Source: a virus
Strand: one strand, 5' to 3'
IMG/VR virus record: IMGVR_UViG_3300025326_000120
Span: 1 to 37,186 of that record
Length of the DNA stretch: 37,186 bases
Of this stretch, positions 1 through 6,841 are shown piece by piece. A model generated the notes under the pieces. The model did not search any database. It was not told the DNA's origin and saw nothing but the letters and a program-made list of their open reading frames with translations. Numbering within the stretch: position 1 is the first letter of the stretch; every line of letters begins with the position of its first letter. Position numbers and translations under genes: made by a program.

Positions 1-339
1 CGCCCTCTGTTGATGGCCCGGCGCGTACACGTCGCGGTCACGGAAACCCTCGGCTGCCTCCACGAGCGCGGCGACCGCCTCGCGGCTGACGCCCCACGCC
101 TCACGAGCCGCGGCGATCCGCTCGGCGAATCGTTCGATCACGACGGCGTGGTTCTGCGGTTGACGACAGGCACACGAGTCGCCATCGGGACAGCGGTACA
201 GCTCGTCGGCGATCTTGCGGTCGCTGTCGAGCACGGTCGGCGTGGGCTCAGGCATGGGCGGCTTCGGCGCGTGGCGTGGGCACTTCTCGTTCAACCCCGC
301 TGTCGAACAGGTGCAGTAGTCAACTCGTCCAGTGGTCAT
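1..339 (-). CDS. Cys-rich hypothetical protein (partial, runs off left edge)
   Basis: The reading frame begins with an ATG at 339 and stays open for 113 codons to the window edge, so the C-terminus is missing. The ATG overlaps the stop codon of the upstream methyltransferase-like gene in an ATGA, the pattern used throughout this cluster, which supports the start. The N-terminus has a CTC pair, then a further cysteine near residue 20, a Pro-rich stretch, and a C-x5-CAC group near residues 45 to 53, followed by a helical region with an ARE-WGVS-E pattern. The cysteines suggest a small metal-binding module. I do not recognise the family. It is the last visible gene of the leftward early cluster. 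Confidence 0.7.
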   Translation of the reverse strand, partial: MTTGRVDYCTCSTAGLNEKCPRHAPKPPMPEPTPTVLDSDRKIADELYRCPDGDSCACRQPQNHAVVIERFAERIAAAREAWGVSREAVAALVEAAEGFRDRDVYAPGHQQRA

Positions 340-914
340 GATGCGTCCTCCATCGGGCGTGCGCTCCACTGTTCGGCCATCGCTGTCGCCACCCCTTGCA
401 GCGTTCGGCTGCGCTCCTTCCAGCGATCCGGCGATGGTGGCAGCCGCCAGACGCGGCCGTGACGACCCCCGACGATGTTCGTCGGCTGGAGTCGAGGCAG
501 CCCTTTGAGCCACAGACAGGTCGCCTTCGTCTCGCCGTGACCGAACATCCACGGCTGAATGATCTGATCGGGTTTGCGGTATCGAGTCGACAGCACCCCG
601 ATGGGGTTCTCGCCAGCGATTCGCGGGATCGTGGGCCACGTCGCCAACCGACGGAACGCCTCCACGTCGCGTGCTTGTTCCTCGCGCTTCAAGTGGAACC
701 AGCGCGCCCCGCTCACGGCCATGTTGGTGCAGGGCCAAAAGAACACCATGAGATCCCACCACGGATCACGCTCGATCACCTCGAACACGTCGCCCTGGAT
801 ATGCGGCCCAGGCCGCTCGCTCGGTAGCAGATCGCAACTCACCACCTCATGGCCGTGGGCGCGGAAGGCGTCGCGAACGATCCCGGAAAACTCACAGGCG
901 ACAAGAACCCTCAC
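336..914 (-). CDS. Phage DNA (cytosine) methyltransferase-like protein
   Basis: A 192-residue protein of a common phage family usually annotated as DNA methyltransferase. It starts VRVLVACEFSG (a Rossmann-like beta-G loop), has CDLLPSE near residue 27, a PCT motif at 61 to 63 followed by MAVSGARWF, then ENPIGVLSTR and KPDQIIQPW, and a Lys/Arg-rich DRWKERSRT end. These blocks define the family. The usual residues before PC are HP (IAHPPCT); here they are FW (VFFWPCT), a substitution next to the presumed active cysteine. The GTG at 914 overlaps the preceding stop as GTGA. The expected role is base methylation of phage DNA or protection against host restriction. The family's exact reaction is not certain to me, and the FW change could mean altered activity. 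Confidence 0.8.
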   Translation of the reverse strand: MRVLVACEFSGIVRDAFRAHGHEVVSCDLLPSERPGPHIQGDVFEVIERDPWWDLMVFFWPCTNMAVSGARWFHLKREEQARDVEAFRRLATWPTIPRIAGENPIGVLSTRYRKPDQIIQPWMFGHGETKATCLWLKGLPRLQPTNIVGGRHGRVWRLPPSPDRWKERSRTLQGVATAMAEQWSARPMEDAS

Positions 915-1366
915 GTCCCCGGCTCCATCGGGCGTGCGGGGCCATCGAAGTATTCCTGCGCCGGTTCTCGATATACGGGGTGGTCACACTTAGCTACCTC
1001 TCGCAAGATAACCTCGGCCTTCGCCAGCCTCGCCTCGGCTTCTGCCAGCCGAGTACGCCGTGACAACTGGACTGCTTGCTGTTCCTCCTTCGTCCGCTGG
1101 TCGAAGGGCACAAGGTTCATCAGGTCACGGATAGGCTCAATCGTCTCGTCGTCACCGCGCCAGTTGGGGTGGTCGAAGGTGAGGAACGCGGCGTGACAGG
1201 CGGCGTAAAGGTCGGCCAGCTTCATGTCTGCGGCCTCTGCTGCGTCGGCCAGTTGCGGGACGAACGCGATCACGTCGTCTTTGCTTGCGCCACCACCGAA
1301 GTCGTCGATAACACCATACTCATAGGCGCGGCGGGCCTCAGCGATCAGTTCAGCGTTGGTGGTCAT
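911..1366 (-). CDS. Hypothetical acidic helical protein
   Basis: A 151-residue protein without a family I recognise. The first half is helical and acidic with a YGVIDDFGGGAS stretch near residue 17. The middle has FLTFDHPNWRGDDE. The second half (about 90 to 130) is a charged helix that could form a coiled coil (RRTRLAEAEARLAKAE). The ATG at 1366 overlaps the end of the upstream MazG-like gene by 17 bases, and its stop overlaps the next gene's GTG as GTGA, so it is translated within the leftward operon. No catalytic motif is visible. Confidence 0.7.
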   Translation of the reverse strand: MTTNAELIAEARRAYEYGVIDDFGGGASKDDVIAFVPQLADAAEAADMKLADLYAACHAAFLTFDHPNWRGDDETIEPIRDLMNLVPFDQRTKEEQQAVQLSRRTRLAEAEARLAKAEVILREVAKCDHPVYREPAQEYFDGPARPMEPGT

Positions 1367-1622
1367 GGGGGGCGTCCTCCCGCAAGGCTCCCGCCATGTC
1401 GGCGATCATCATGGCGAAGTTGGCGATATCGGCGGCTTCCTCACCGATTACTGATGGCGACTCGTTTCTCAGGAGAGCGGTCGCCAATTCGTCCGTTTCC
1501 TCTCGCAGTCGCACAAGAGCCGATACTGTCTGCCAGCCCTTCCATCCGCCCTTGTGATCGTTGGCGCGCAGTTCACGCTCCATGAGTCGGGCGAAGGCGG
1601 CTACCTCACGCCTTGGTCGCAT
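1350..1622 (-). CDS. MazG-like nucleotide pyrophosphohydrolase-type protein
   Basis: A 90-residue all-helical protein with the signature spacing of phage MazG-like proteins: a FARLMERELRAND opening, a KGGW segment, LREETDELATAL near residue 40, and EEAADIANFAMMIAD near residue 61. The paired acidic helices (E-x-x-E-L and E-E-x-x-D-x-x-N) normally coordinate magnesium and cleave nucleoside triphosphates to monophosphates, which in phages may adjust nucleotide pools or alarmone signalling. It starts at ATG 1622, immediately after the TAG of the upstream gene with no gap. The substrate cannot be told from sequence. Confidence 0.7.
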   Translation of the reverse strand: MRPRREVAAFARLMERELRANDHKGGWKGWQTVSALVRLREETDELATALLRNESPSVIGEEAADIANFAMMIADMAGALREDAPHDHQR

Positions 1623-1904
1623 CTAGCGGTCCTCCCCGGCCTTGGCCTTCGGCACACATACCGCGCAGCGACACGCCTCGAAATCCTCGCATCGCCGACC
1701 GTGCTTACCGCAAACGCCTTCTACGTCGATGATGTGGTTCGGGTCGGCGGTATGGATGACAGCGGCCTTGGCGAACGCCCGTCGTTTCCAGATCACGGCG
1801 AAGCCGAGCGGCCCGATGGTAAGTACGGTGCATCGCAGACGCCAGCCGCCAGCGGCCATAACGACCACCGCTTTCGACAAGTCGTATCGCGCCCAGAAGT
1901 TCAT
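1623..1904 (-). CDS. Small Cys-rich hypothetical protein
   Basis: A 93-residue protein starting MNFWARYDLSK at ATG 1904, which overlaps the upstream stop as ATGA. The start of the longer open frame lies inside that upstream gene and is rejected for this reason. The C-terminal third has a cluster CGKHGRRC-x6-CRCAVC (residues about 68 to 86), arranged like a compact zinc knuckle, preceded by an IHTADPNHIIDVEGVC segment reminiscent of HNH-type metal sites (a D-P-N-H-I pattern). A nuclease role is possible but the N-x-H catalytic pattern is incomplete, so I leave it unassigned. Confidence 0.65.
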   Translation of the reverse strand: MNFWARYDLSKAVVVMAAGGWRLRCTVLTIGPLGFAVIWKRRAFAKAAVIHTADPNHIIDVEGVCGKHGRRCEDFEACRCAVCVPKAKAGEDR

Positions 1905-2329
1905 GTAGCCTCCCCGGCCTTGGCGTCCGCGGCCAGCGCAGCGCGGGCTAGCCTCTCGGCCTCCGTGAACTGTTCCGCAACCGAATGCTGGCGCGGGTCG
2001 TGGACGGTGAATGACCGCATGGAATCGAGCGCCTTCAGCCAGAGCGTCAGCGCCTCCACCAGCGCCCGGTTGCGCTCGCGGAGCTCCACGAGACAGTCGG
2101 GGCACGCCCACGCATGGCGGTAATCGACGGCAGCGTGATCTTTGCAGAGGCGTCGATAACCCAGCGGATTCGACGGCCCAACGTAGCCGATGCGCTCCGC
2201 TGCGAACGCCTCCAGCGCGGCGGCGATGGCTGCTTTGTCGTCGGTTGTTGACGATAACCCCATGCCGTCGTAGCACCGCTCAGCCGCCTCCATCGCTTCC
2301 TTGCTGGGGGCCTTCTCTGTCTCAGGCAT
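1901..2329 (-). CDS. Hypothetical protein with central Cys pair
   Basis: A 142-residue protein starting MPETEKAPSKE. The ATG at 2329 is chosen because a GGAG ribosome-binding site lies 7 bases upstream and because starting here leaves only a short overlap with the preceding small gene. It has a helical N-terminus (KEAMEAAERCYDGM), then a YVGPSNPLGYRRLCKDH stretch and ACPDC near residue 80, followed by a long helix with RERNRALVEALTLWL. The Cys/His residues could bind zinc. No family is recognised. Confidence 0.65.
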   Translation of the reverse strand: MPETEKAPSKEAMEAAERCYDGMGLSSTTDDKAAIAAALEAFAAERIGYVGPSNPLGYRRLCKDHAAVDYRHAWACPDCLVELRERNRALVEALTLWLKALDSMRSFTVHDPRQHSVAEQFTEAERLARAALAADAKAGEAT

Positions 2330-2474
2330 CGGGAGTCTCCTTGCGGCATACGTGGCGTCCCGAATCAGCGTGCCGCCAGACGCCGCCGCACGCCTGGCAG
2401 TACCGGCACTGGCTGTCTGCCGCACACGCGCCGATGTCGATGTGCTCGCTGTCGATCACGGTCTCTGTCGTCAT
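2322..2474 (-). CDS. Small zinc-ribbon-like protein
   Basis: A 50-residue gene. It begins MTTETVIDSEH with an ATG overlapping the stop of the RusA gene as ATGA. The second half has C-x5-CRYCQACGG then H-x6-HVC, a compact Cys/His pattern typical of a zinc ribbon. It is one of many such tiny proteins in this operon. Its partner and function are unknown. Confidence 0.65.
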   Translation of the reverse strand: MTTETVIDSEHIDIGACAADSQCRYCQACGGVWRHADSGRHVCRKETPDA

Positions 2475-2929
2475 GCCTCTACCTCCACGACAACCCTCGC
2501 CTCTTCTGGCATCGTCCAATACTTCTCGATCACGCCGCGCCATATCTGGCCGTCGTCGAAGATCACCCCGGCCCGCGGCCGCTTGCCGTCCGGCTTCTGC
2601 AGCACGTCCGCGATCAGCTTGTAGGCGACGTTCTCCAGATCGGGCTTCACCGTACACGGCGTTCCCACCATCGCGAGCGCCTTCCGCTTCGACGTGCTCG
2701 CCGGTATCGGCAGGTACGCGGTCACCGTGAGCGTCACGGGCACGCCCTGGGGCACCATGCGCCACCCCTGCTCACGAGCGGCCAGCGCGGCGGCCGTGGC
2801 GACCAGGTGGCCGTAGTCGGTCATTTGCGCCCTGTTGAAGGGCCGGACGGCCCCGGTGGTGGGGTTCCACGCTATCCGCGTCCGGGACCAGGCAACGGGC
2901 AAAGCGAGCACGGTGAACGAGAGCTTCAT
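2471..2929 (-). CDS. rusA: RusA-family Holliday junction resolvase
   Basis: A 152-residue protein matching RusA endodeoxyribonucleases, which are dimeric and cleave Holliday junctions during phage recombination. It opens with a hydrophobic beta strand, MKLSFTVLALPVAWSRTR, and has the family block KPDLENVAYKLIADVL at 95 to 110, followed by GVIFDDGQI at 121 to 129. Asp97, Asp125 and Asp126 are the likely metal-binding acids. The ATG at 2929 overlaps the HNH gene's stop as ATGA; the longer open frame is read-through of upstream genes. It belongs functionally with the ERF annealing protein at 10178 to 11068. Confidence 0.9.
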   Translation of the reverse strand: MKLSFTVLALPVAWSRTRIAWNPTTGAVRPFNRAQMTDYGHLVATAAALAAREQGWRMVPQGVPVTLTVTAYLPIPASTSKRKALAMVGTPCTVKPDLENVAYKLIADVLQKPDGKRPRAGVIFDDGQIWRGVIEKYWTMPEEARVVVEVEA

Positions 2930-3258
2930 GTGACGCCGACCGCTCGCTTCCAACCTTCGACGTGAGGGATCATCCACGCCGAATGAGGGAGCATGTATTG
3001 CTGCTCGAAATCGACCTTCCCTTGAATGCGCAGGTGGCACCGCTGACAGAGGGCGGCGAGATTCCAGTCGGCCACGTTCGCTTTGTTCATGTCGAGATGG
3101 TGGACGGTGAGCATGTAGCCCGCCTTCGAGTCGTGGGCGTGGCGGCACCGTTCGCACTTCCAGCCCGCGGCGTCCTTGACCCGCTTGGCGATCTCCGGCC
3201 AACCGGCCGGGTAGTCGGCGACCACGCCATCGGTGCGCTGCCGTTGAGACCGTGGCAT
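2926..3258 (-). CDS. HNH endonuclease
   Basis: A 110-residue protein with a complete HNH fold signature: CERC at 35 to 38, VHHLDMNKAN at 52 to 61, NLAALCQRCH at 66 to 75. The two CxxC pairs form the structural zinc site; His53/His54, Asn66 and His75 fit the metal and catalytic site. HNH proteins nick or cut DNA. In tailed phages a small HNH protein often assists terminase, but here it lies between RusA and other early genes, so a role in recombination or as a remnant mobile nuclease is equally possible. Confidence 0.85.
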   Translation of the reverse strand: MPRSQRQRTDGVVADYPAGWPEIAKRVKDAAGWKCERCRHAHDSKAGYMLTVHHLDMNKANVADWNLAALCQRCHLRIQGKVDFEQQYMLPHSAWMIPHVEGWKRAVGVT

Positions 3259-3456
3259 CTACTTCTTCCCTCCGCACGGCTTCTCGACAGCCTCTCCACT
3301 GACGCCGCGGTTGTCGTCACCGCGCTCGACCATCGCGGCCCCGCATCGCTGGCACGTCGACGACTTCATCACGCCCCAGTCCCGCCAAACACCGGGCAAA
3401 TGGTTCAGCGACCGCGCGACGGCGTTCGCCAGCGCAGCGTTCAGGATCGTGGTCAC
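3259..3456 (-). CDS. Small Cys-containing hypothetical protein
   Basis: A 65-residue protein read from GTG 3456, which overlaps the preceding stop as GTGA. The first half is helical and hydrophobic (TTILNAALANAVARSLNHL). The second half has CQRCGAAM and a final PCGGKK, suggesting a partial zinc ribbon. An internal ATG (MKSSTCQRC) is an alternative start that would leave a protein of about 36 residues. No family is recognised. Confidence 0.6.
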   Translation of the reverse strand: MTTILNAALANAVARSLNHLPGVWRDWGVMKSSTCQRCGAAMVERGDDNRGVSGEAVEKPCGGKK

Positions 3457-3797
3457 CGTGCCGACCGCTTGAATTCGACAGCCCAAACGCGTTCGTGAAC
3501 GACACGCGCACGACCACGTTTCGAGTCGACCTTGTTGATCTCGAAGAATGCGTTGAGGTACGCAGACCCCGAGTCGTAACCTTCCGCACATGCATCGGCT
3601 TCTGAGATGTTCCCGAGTTCTTCTCGCCACACCCGCAGTATGTGCAGCCGAGCGAATCGGCTATCGGGCTTGAAGGACGTTTGCGCCCAATGAACACTCC
3701 CGACCTTCGCACGACAGCCATGCGGCCACAATCTGCGGGTCTGCGTCTTGATATCGGCGAGAATCAACGGAACGTGAACGGCCTTGAACAGAATCAC
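3453..3797 (-). CDS. ASCH-domain-like protein
   Basis: A 114-residue protein from GTG 3797 (GTGA overlap with the upstream gene). It has the layout of small phage ASCH proteins: an opening that places the protein on a ligand (FKAVHVPLILADIKTQTRRLW), where the K-T-Q-T-R-R segment is the family hallmark, then LHILRVWREELGNISEADACAEGY and a final VWAVEFK strand. ASCH domains have a PUA-like fold and are thought to bind RNA or modified nucleotides; some are ribonucleases or amidohydrolases. Base composition is a little lower in GC than its neighbours. Confidence 0.7.
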   Translation of the reverse strand: MILFKAVHVPLILADIKTQTRRLWPHGCRAKVGSVHWAQTSFKPDSRFARLHILRVWREELGNISEADACAEGYDSGSAYLNAFFEINKVDSKRGRARVVHERVWAVEFKRSAR

Positions 3798-4216
3798 GAC
3801 TCGCTCCCTCCTGTCAGCCCTGCCGTCATCCGCCGAAACGCGCGCTCGTAGTCGGGCGGCACCTTGTCCAGCGACAGCCATTCGGGATACGGGCACTCCA
3901 GCGAGCGTTCCCACCAGCGATACCGCCAGCCTCGAAAGCCGCGGATCGTCTCCGGGATCGTCACTGCCACCGCGCCGCCTTTACGAATGAACGCGCCCCG
4001 GTAGCCGGACCAGTCGAGCCGCACCAACGGCGCGTACCCGATCAGGTGGCCCTTGTAGGTCACGTAGACCCGTTCGCCGGGGACTATGTCCGGCCTCGGC
4101 CCCGCCGTCGAGAAGTCCCACTCCTCGCCCGACTCAGGCGTACCGGCGGCGTCGCCCTCGATCACCCACGACACCAACCCGAACCACTGCGGCAAGGTCA
4201 CAACTACGTCGCTCAC
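3794..4216 (-). CDS. Hypothetical protein, possibly PUA-like
   Basis: A 140-residue protein starting [12 protein letters not shown] at ATG 4216 (four-base overlap with the upstream gene). It contains [23 protein letters not shown] near residue 45, a strand pattern like the ligand strands of ASCH/EVE proteins, then a hydrophobic VAVTIPE and [13 protein letters not shown]. It sits directly before a real ASCH-type gene. The similarity is only a strand pattern and the family is not certain. The C-terminus ([15 protein letters not shown]) is a short helix. Confidence 0.6.
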   Translation of the reverse strand: MSDVVVTLPQWFGLVSWVIEGDAAGTPESGEEWDFSTAGPRPDIVPGERVYVTYKGHLIGYAPLVRLDWSGYRGAFIRKGGAVAVTIPETIRGFRGWRYRWWERSLECPYPEWLSLDKVPPDYERAFRRMTAGLTGGSES

Positions 4217-4482
4217 GACTCGCCTCCTACCAGCATGCTCAGCTGCGCCGCGCCCACCGCCGCGGCCGTCTCCTCGGTGTTCCCAATCGCGCCCTCGGTC
4301 GCTATCCTTTTCGTCGACATGGCGGCATACGTGGGCGAAAGCTCGCTTCCGATGTACCGCCGCCCCAGCTTCACGGCGGCTACCCCAGTAGTCCCGCTGC
4401 CACTGAATGGATCAAGGACCACGCATGGCTGCACGCCCGCGTAGGGGTAGTCCGTGGCGTACCAGAGGGGGTCGGGGGTCAT
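4213..4482 (-). CDS. Truncated N4/N6-type DNA methylase, SAM-binding part only
   Basis: An 89-residue protein starting [14 protein letters not shown]. It carries the SAM-binding motif I of beta-class DNA methylases, [15 protein letters not shown] at about 21 to 35, and the following [22 protein letters not shown], which are normally the last 70 or so residues of a protein of 250 or more. The catalytic DPPY-type motif is absent. It begins at an ATG overlapping the stop of the MT-A70 gene (ATGA), and no methylase sequence continues upstream in its own frame. It may be a remnant, or a partner of the upstream protein. Confidence 0.8.
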   Translation of the reverse strand: MTPDPLWYATDYPYAGVQPCVVLDPFSGSGTTGVAAVKLGRRYIGSELSPTYAAMSTKRIATEGAIGNTEETAAAVGAAQLSMLVGGES

Positions 4483-5075
4483 GGGGCGTTCTCCGCGGCG
4501 AGTAGGCTCACCGACTGAAAGCACTCGTCGCCCCACGTGTCCCAACCCATTCGTTGTCGGCGTGCGAATAGTTCGAGGTAGGGGCCGGGGCTCGCCTGCA
4601 TCACGAGGTCGTAGAAGCCATCCGGTTTCGCAGAGTGAATCTTCCCGCCGTTGTTGTGGGCTCGAGGAGACTTCCACCGCTGAACGCTGCCGACGTCCCT
4701 CGGCACATACGACAGCTTCCCACGGCGACAGACAAGCACGATTTCGTGTTGCGGTCGAGGGAATGCACCGAGGCCGTAGCCGATCTTGTCCCAAACGATT
4801 TCCGACACGACTGAGAACCCCCATGCCTTCGCTGCCCGTACCCCGATGCCCTGTCGATTGAGAGAGGCGGGCACCCATAGATACAGATGCGCGTCGTCCT
4901 CGGCGAGCGTGGCGACTGGTAGGGAGTCGATCCACTCCAACGGCTGGGATGAGTACGGCACAACCGTGGCCCGACGACGACGACCGCCCGCGCCTATCAC
5001 CCAGGGGCGTGTCCGCAGATCGAACGCCCCGTTAGCGGGCCACGGCGGGTCGGCGACGATGGTGCGGTACTTCAT
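4479..5075 (-). CDS. MT-A70 family adenine methyltransferase
   Basis: A 198-residue protein starting [16 protein letters not shown], with the DPPW catalytic motif at residues 9 to 12. Further family features are [12 protein letters not shown], a VVSEIVWDK strand, LVCRRGKL, and the terminal [21 protein letters not shown]. These enzymes methylate adenine N6 in DNA (phage members) or RNA. The start is supported by a GGAGG sequence about 8 bases upstream; the longer open frame reads into intergenic bases. It is followed by the methylase fragment at 4213 to 4482. Confidence 0.88.
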   Translation of the reverse strand: MKYRTIVADPPWPANGAFDLRTRPWVIGAGGRRRRATVVPYSSQPLEWIDSLPVATLAEDDAHLYLWVPASLNRQGIGVRAAKAWGFSVVSEIVWDKIGYGLGAFPRPQHEIVLVCRRGKLSYVPRDVGSVQRWKSPRAHNNGGKIHSAKPDGFYDLVMQASPGPYLELFARRQRMGWDTWGDECFQSVSLLAAENAP

Positions 5076-5124
5076 CCCGCCCGCCTCCGCTGCGTGAACC
5101 CGTGGTCGACCGCCCACGATGGGG

Positions 5125-6327
5125 TCACCGTCGCTTACCCTCACCGACGCCCTTGTAGTTGATGAACTGGTTGAGGACGGCGACGGTTTTGACAAGCGGC
5201 GCGGCGTCCTTCATCACGACTTCGATCGGCTTGTATGCGCTCGGCGCTTCGTCGATCAACTCGGCCGCGTTCCGATCCTGCCATGTCCGGCCGGTCATCT
5301 GTGCCTTGAAGTCGTCAACCGAGAGTGTTCGCCGTGCCTGTCCGCGTGACAGCAACCGGCCTGAGCCATGTGGCGCGGATTCGTAGGCGTCCTCGTTCCC
5401 AAGCCCGGTGACGATGTGGGTCTGCGTCCCCATTGAGCCGGGGATGATGCCGTGATCGCTGACGCCGGCCGCTATGGCTCCCTTGCGGGCCAGCAGCAGA
5501 GCGCCGGTCGCCTCGGCGTAGTTGTGGTGACAGTGGACGCGGCGGGCCTCGACGAATGAGGACTCGGCGCGCAGTGCGTCCAGCATCCGCGCCATCATCG
5601 CTTCTCGCTGGCCCCACGCGTACTGCTGGGCGTAGGTCATCTCCGCGATGTACCACTCGCTGTCAGGCGCGCCGCTCGGCAAGTAGGCCAGGTCGGGGTG
5701 CTCGATCTTCAAGCCCTCTCGCTCACAGATCGCCCGCGCCGTCGCGCAGTAGGATTCGGCAATCGCCATCCCGAGCGCACGGCTGCCGGAGTGGACGATG
5801 GCCCATGTCACACCCTGCTCGTCTTCCGCAAACTCAGCGAAGTGATTCCCGGAGCCGAGCGTCCCAAACTGCACGGCTGAAATCTCTTTCAGTCCATGTC
5901 CGTTCTTCGTCGTCGTGGTGCGTCCTATCGGGCCGAACTTGACGAAGAACGCGGCGGCATCCGCGGTGGGAGCCGGATGATTCTTTCCGACGCCAGATGG
6001 GATCGTGTCCCGCAATCGGCCCAGGATCCGACGGCAGGCGTCCTCAGCGAGAGCGGCACGCGGTAGATCCGTCTGCACGGCCAGCATCCCGCACCCGATG
6101 TCGACGCCAATCGCCGCGGGAATCACGCCGCCCTTCATCCACATTACGGAGCCGACCGTCGCGCCCATCCCGAAGTGACAGTCCGGCATCAGGGCGACGT
6201 GGCCCTTCACGACCGGAGATCGCGATGTCATCTCGGCCTGTTGTCGTGTCAGGTCGTCGATCAGCGAGGCCCACGACATGACGGTGCCGCGGCCGAACTC
6301 GTTCTCGGTCTCGTAAGTGGTGGTCAT
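5125..6327 (-). CDS. rtcB: RtcB-family RNA ligase
   Basis: A 400-residue protein, full length for RtcB. Motifs in order: MPDCHFGMG at 47 to 55, GVDIGCGM at 74 to 81, LGSGNHF at 157 to 163, VHSGSR at 178 to 183, HCHHNYAE at 265 to 272, IPGSMGT at 295 to 301, APHGSGR at 318 to 324 and SAYKPIEVVM at 363 to 372. By family analogy Cys79 and the histidines bind manganese and His320 carries the GMP. RtcB joins a 2',3'-cyclic phosphate or 3'-phosphate to a 5'-OH end, mending RNAs cut by toxins such as anticodon nucleases. The ATG at 6327 has a strong GGGAGG site; an ATG five codons upstream is less well placed. Confidence 0.93.
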   Translation of the reverse strand: MTTTYETENEFGRGTVMSWASLIDDLTRQQAEMTSRSPVVKGHVALMPDCHFGMGATVGSVMWMKGGVIPAAIGVDIGCGMLAVQTDLPRAALAEDACRRILGRLRDTIPSGVGKNHPAPTADAAAFFVKFGPIGRTTTTKNGHGLKEISAVQFGTLGSGNHFAEFAEDEQGVTWAIVHSGSRALGMAIAESYCATARAICEREGLKIEHPDLAYLPSGAPDSEWYIAEMTYAQQYAWGQREAMMARMLDALRAESSFVEARRVHCHHNYAEATGALLLARKGAIAAGVSDHGIIPGSMGTQTHIVTGLGNEDAYESAPHGSGRLLSRGQARRTLSVDDFKAQMTGRTWQDRNAAELIDEAPSAYKPIEVVMKDAAPLVKTVAVLNQFINYKGVGEGKRR

Positions 6328-6665
6328 TGATCCCTCCCCCACCTTGATCCCAAAAGTCCTGCGTCTCGCGCCGCGGCTGGCGAGCCATGGATCGCGTCAT
6401 GGCAAGGTCGGCAGCAGCACACAATATTCGCCTCGTCCACAATCGAGCCGAGCATCGCCCTGGTCTGTCGCTCATGGCAGTCCACGCTCTGCCCCGTGCA
6501 CGCCAGCGAGAACCGCGCCTCGCACCGCGGCCTTTCGGCCAGCAGGCGGCGCACCAGGGGCACGCGCTGCTCGCGGTACAGCTTGGCGACTCGCTTCGAC
6601 CGCGGACGTATCGGGGTCGTCGAGCGCGAGAGGCCGGTGACGCGGCGGAGGGCGGTGCGCTTCAT
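6324..6665 (-). CDS. HNH-type putative nuclease
   Basis: A 113-residue protein starting MKRTALRR at ATG 6665, overlapping the upstream stop. The N-terminal half is strongly basic (RRVTGLSRSTTPIRPRSKRVAK) and suits DNA contact. The C-terminal half has C-x5-ACTG, VDCHERQTRA, IVDEANIVCCCRPCHDAIHGSP, resembling compact phage HNH proteins in which His-Glu, Asn and the CR-x-CHDxIH block form the active site. It precedes RtcB with an ATGA overlap. Activity is inferred from the pattern only. Confidence 0.72.
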   Translation of the reverse strand: MKRTALRRVTGLSRSTTPIRPRSKRVAKLYREQRVPLVRRLLAERPRCEARFSLACTGQSVDCHERQTRAMLGSIVDEANIVCCCRPCHDAIHGSPAAARDAGLLGSRWGRDQ

Positions 6666-6841
6666 CGAGCGAATCGCACCCGTGACTCCGCGCATTCTTC
6701 GCACTGGCAAACGATCATCTCGCGTTCGCCCCGAACCATGATGTTGGCTTGTGGCGGGTTCGATAGGCCAGAGTGACAGCGGTGTTCCCACCCCGATATG
6801 ACGACACAGCCATCACAGATGACACGACCCTGTCCGATCAT
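6662..6841 (-). CDS. Small zinc-finger-like protein
   Basis: A 59-residue gene starting MIGQGRVICDGC. It has CDGC near residue 9, W-x-HRCH near 18, and a second pair CQCEEC at 45 to 50, a CxxC-x-HxxH/C layout suiting one or two zinc ions. Both ends overlap neighbours by four bases (ATGA), strong evidence that it is translated. Function unknown. Confidence 0.7.
   Translation of the reverse strand: MIGQGRVICDGCVVISGWEHRCHSGLSNPPQANIMVRGEREMIVCQCEECAESRVRFAR

Noticed and set aside
10-993. Long rightward open frames in the left end (10 to 462, 396 to 827, 574 to 993)
   Set aside because: They lie opposite genes on the minus strand with recognisable protein families and tidy overlaps, have Arg/Pro-rich content typical of GC-rich shadow frames and no ribosome-binding sites.
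2471-3277. A 268-residue frame for the RusA gene
   Set aside because: Its N-terminal 110 or so residues lie over the HNH gene and show no family pattern; the ATG at 2929 overlaps the HNH stop as ATGA and gives the normal RusA length.
4213-4935. A 240-residue frame for the methylase fragment
   Set aside because: The first 150 residues overlap the MT-A70 gene out of frame and have no methylase motif; a frameshift joining them was considered, but MT-A70 is complete on its own.
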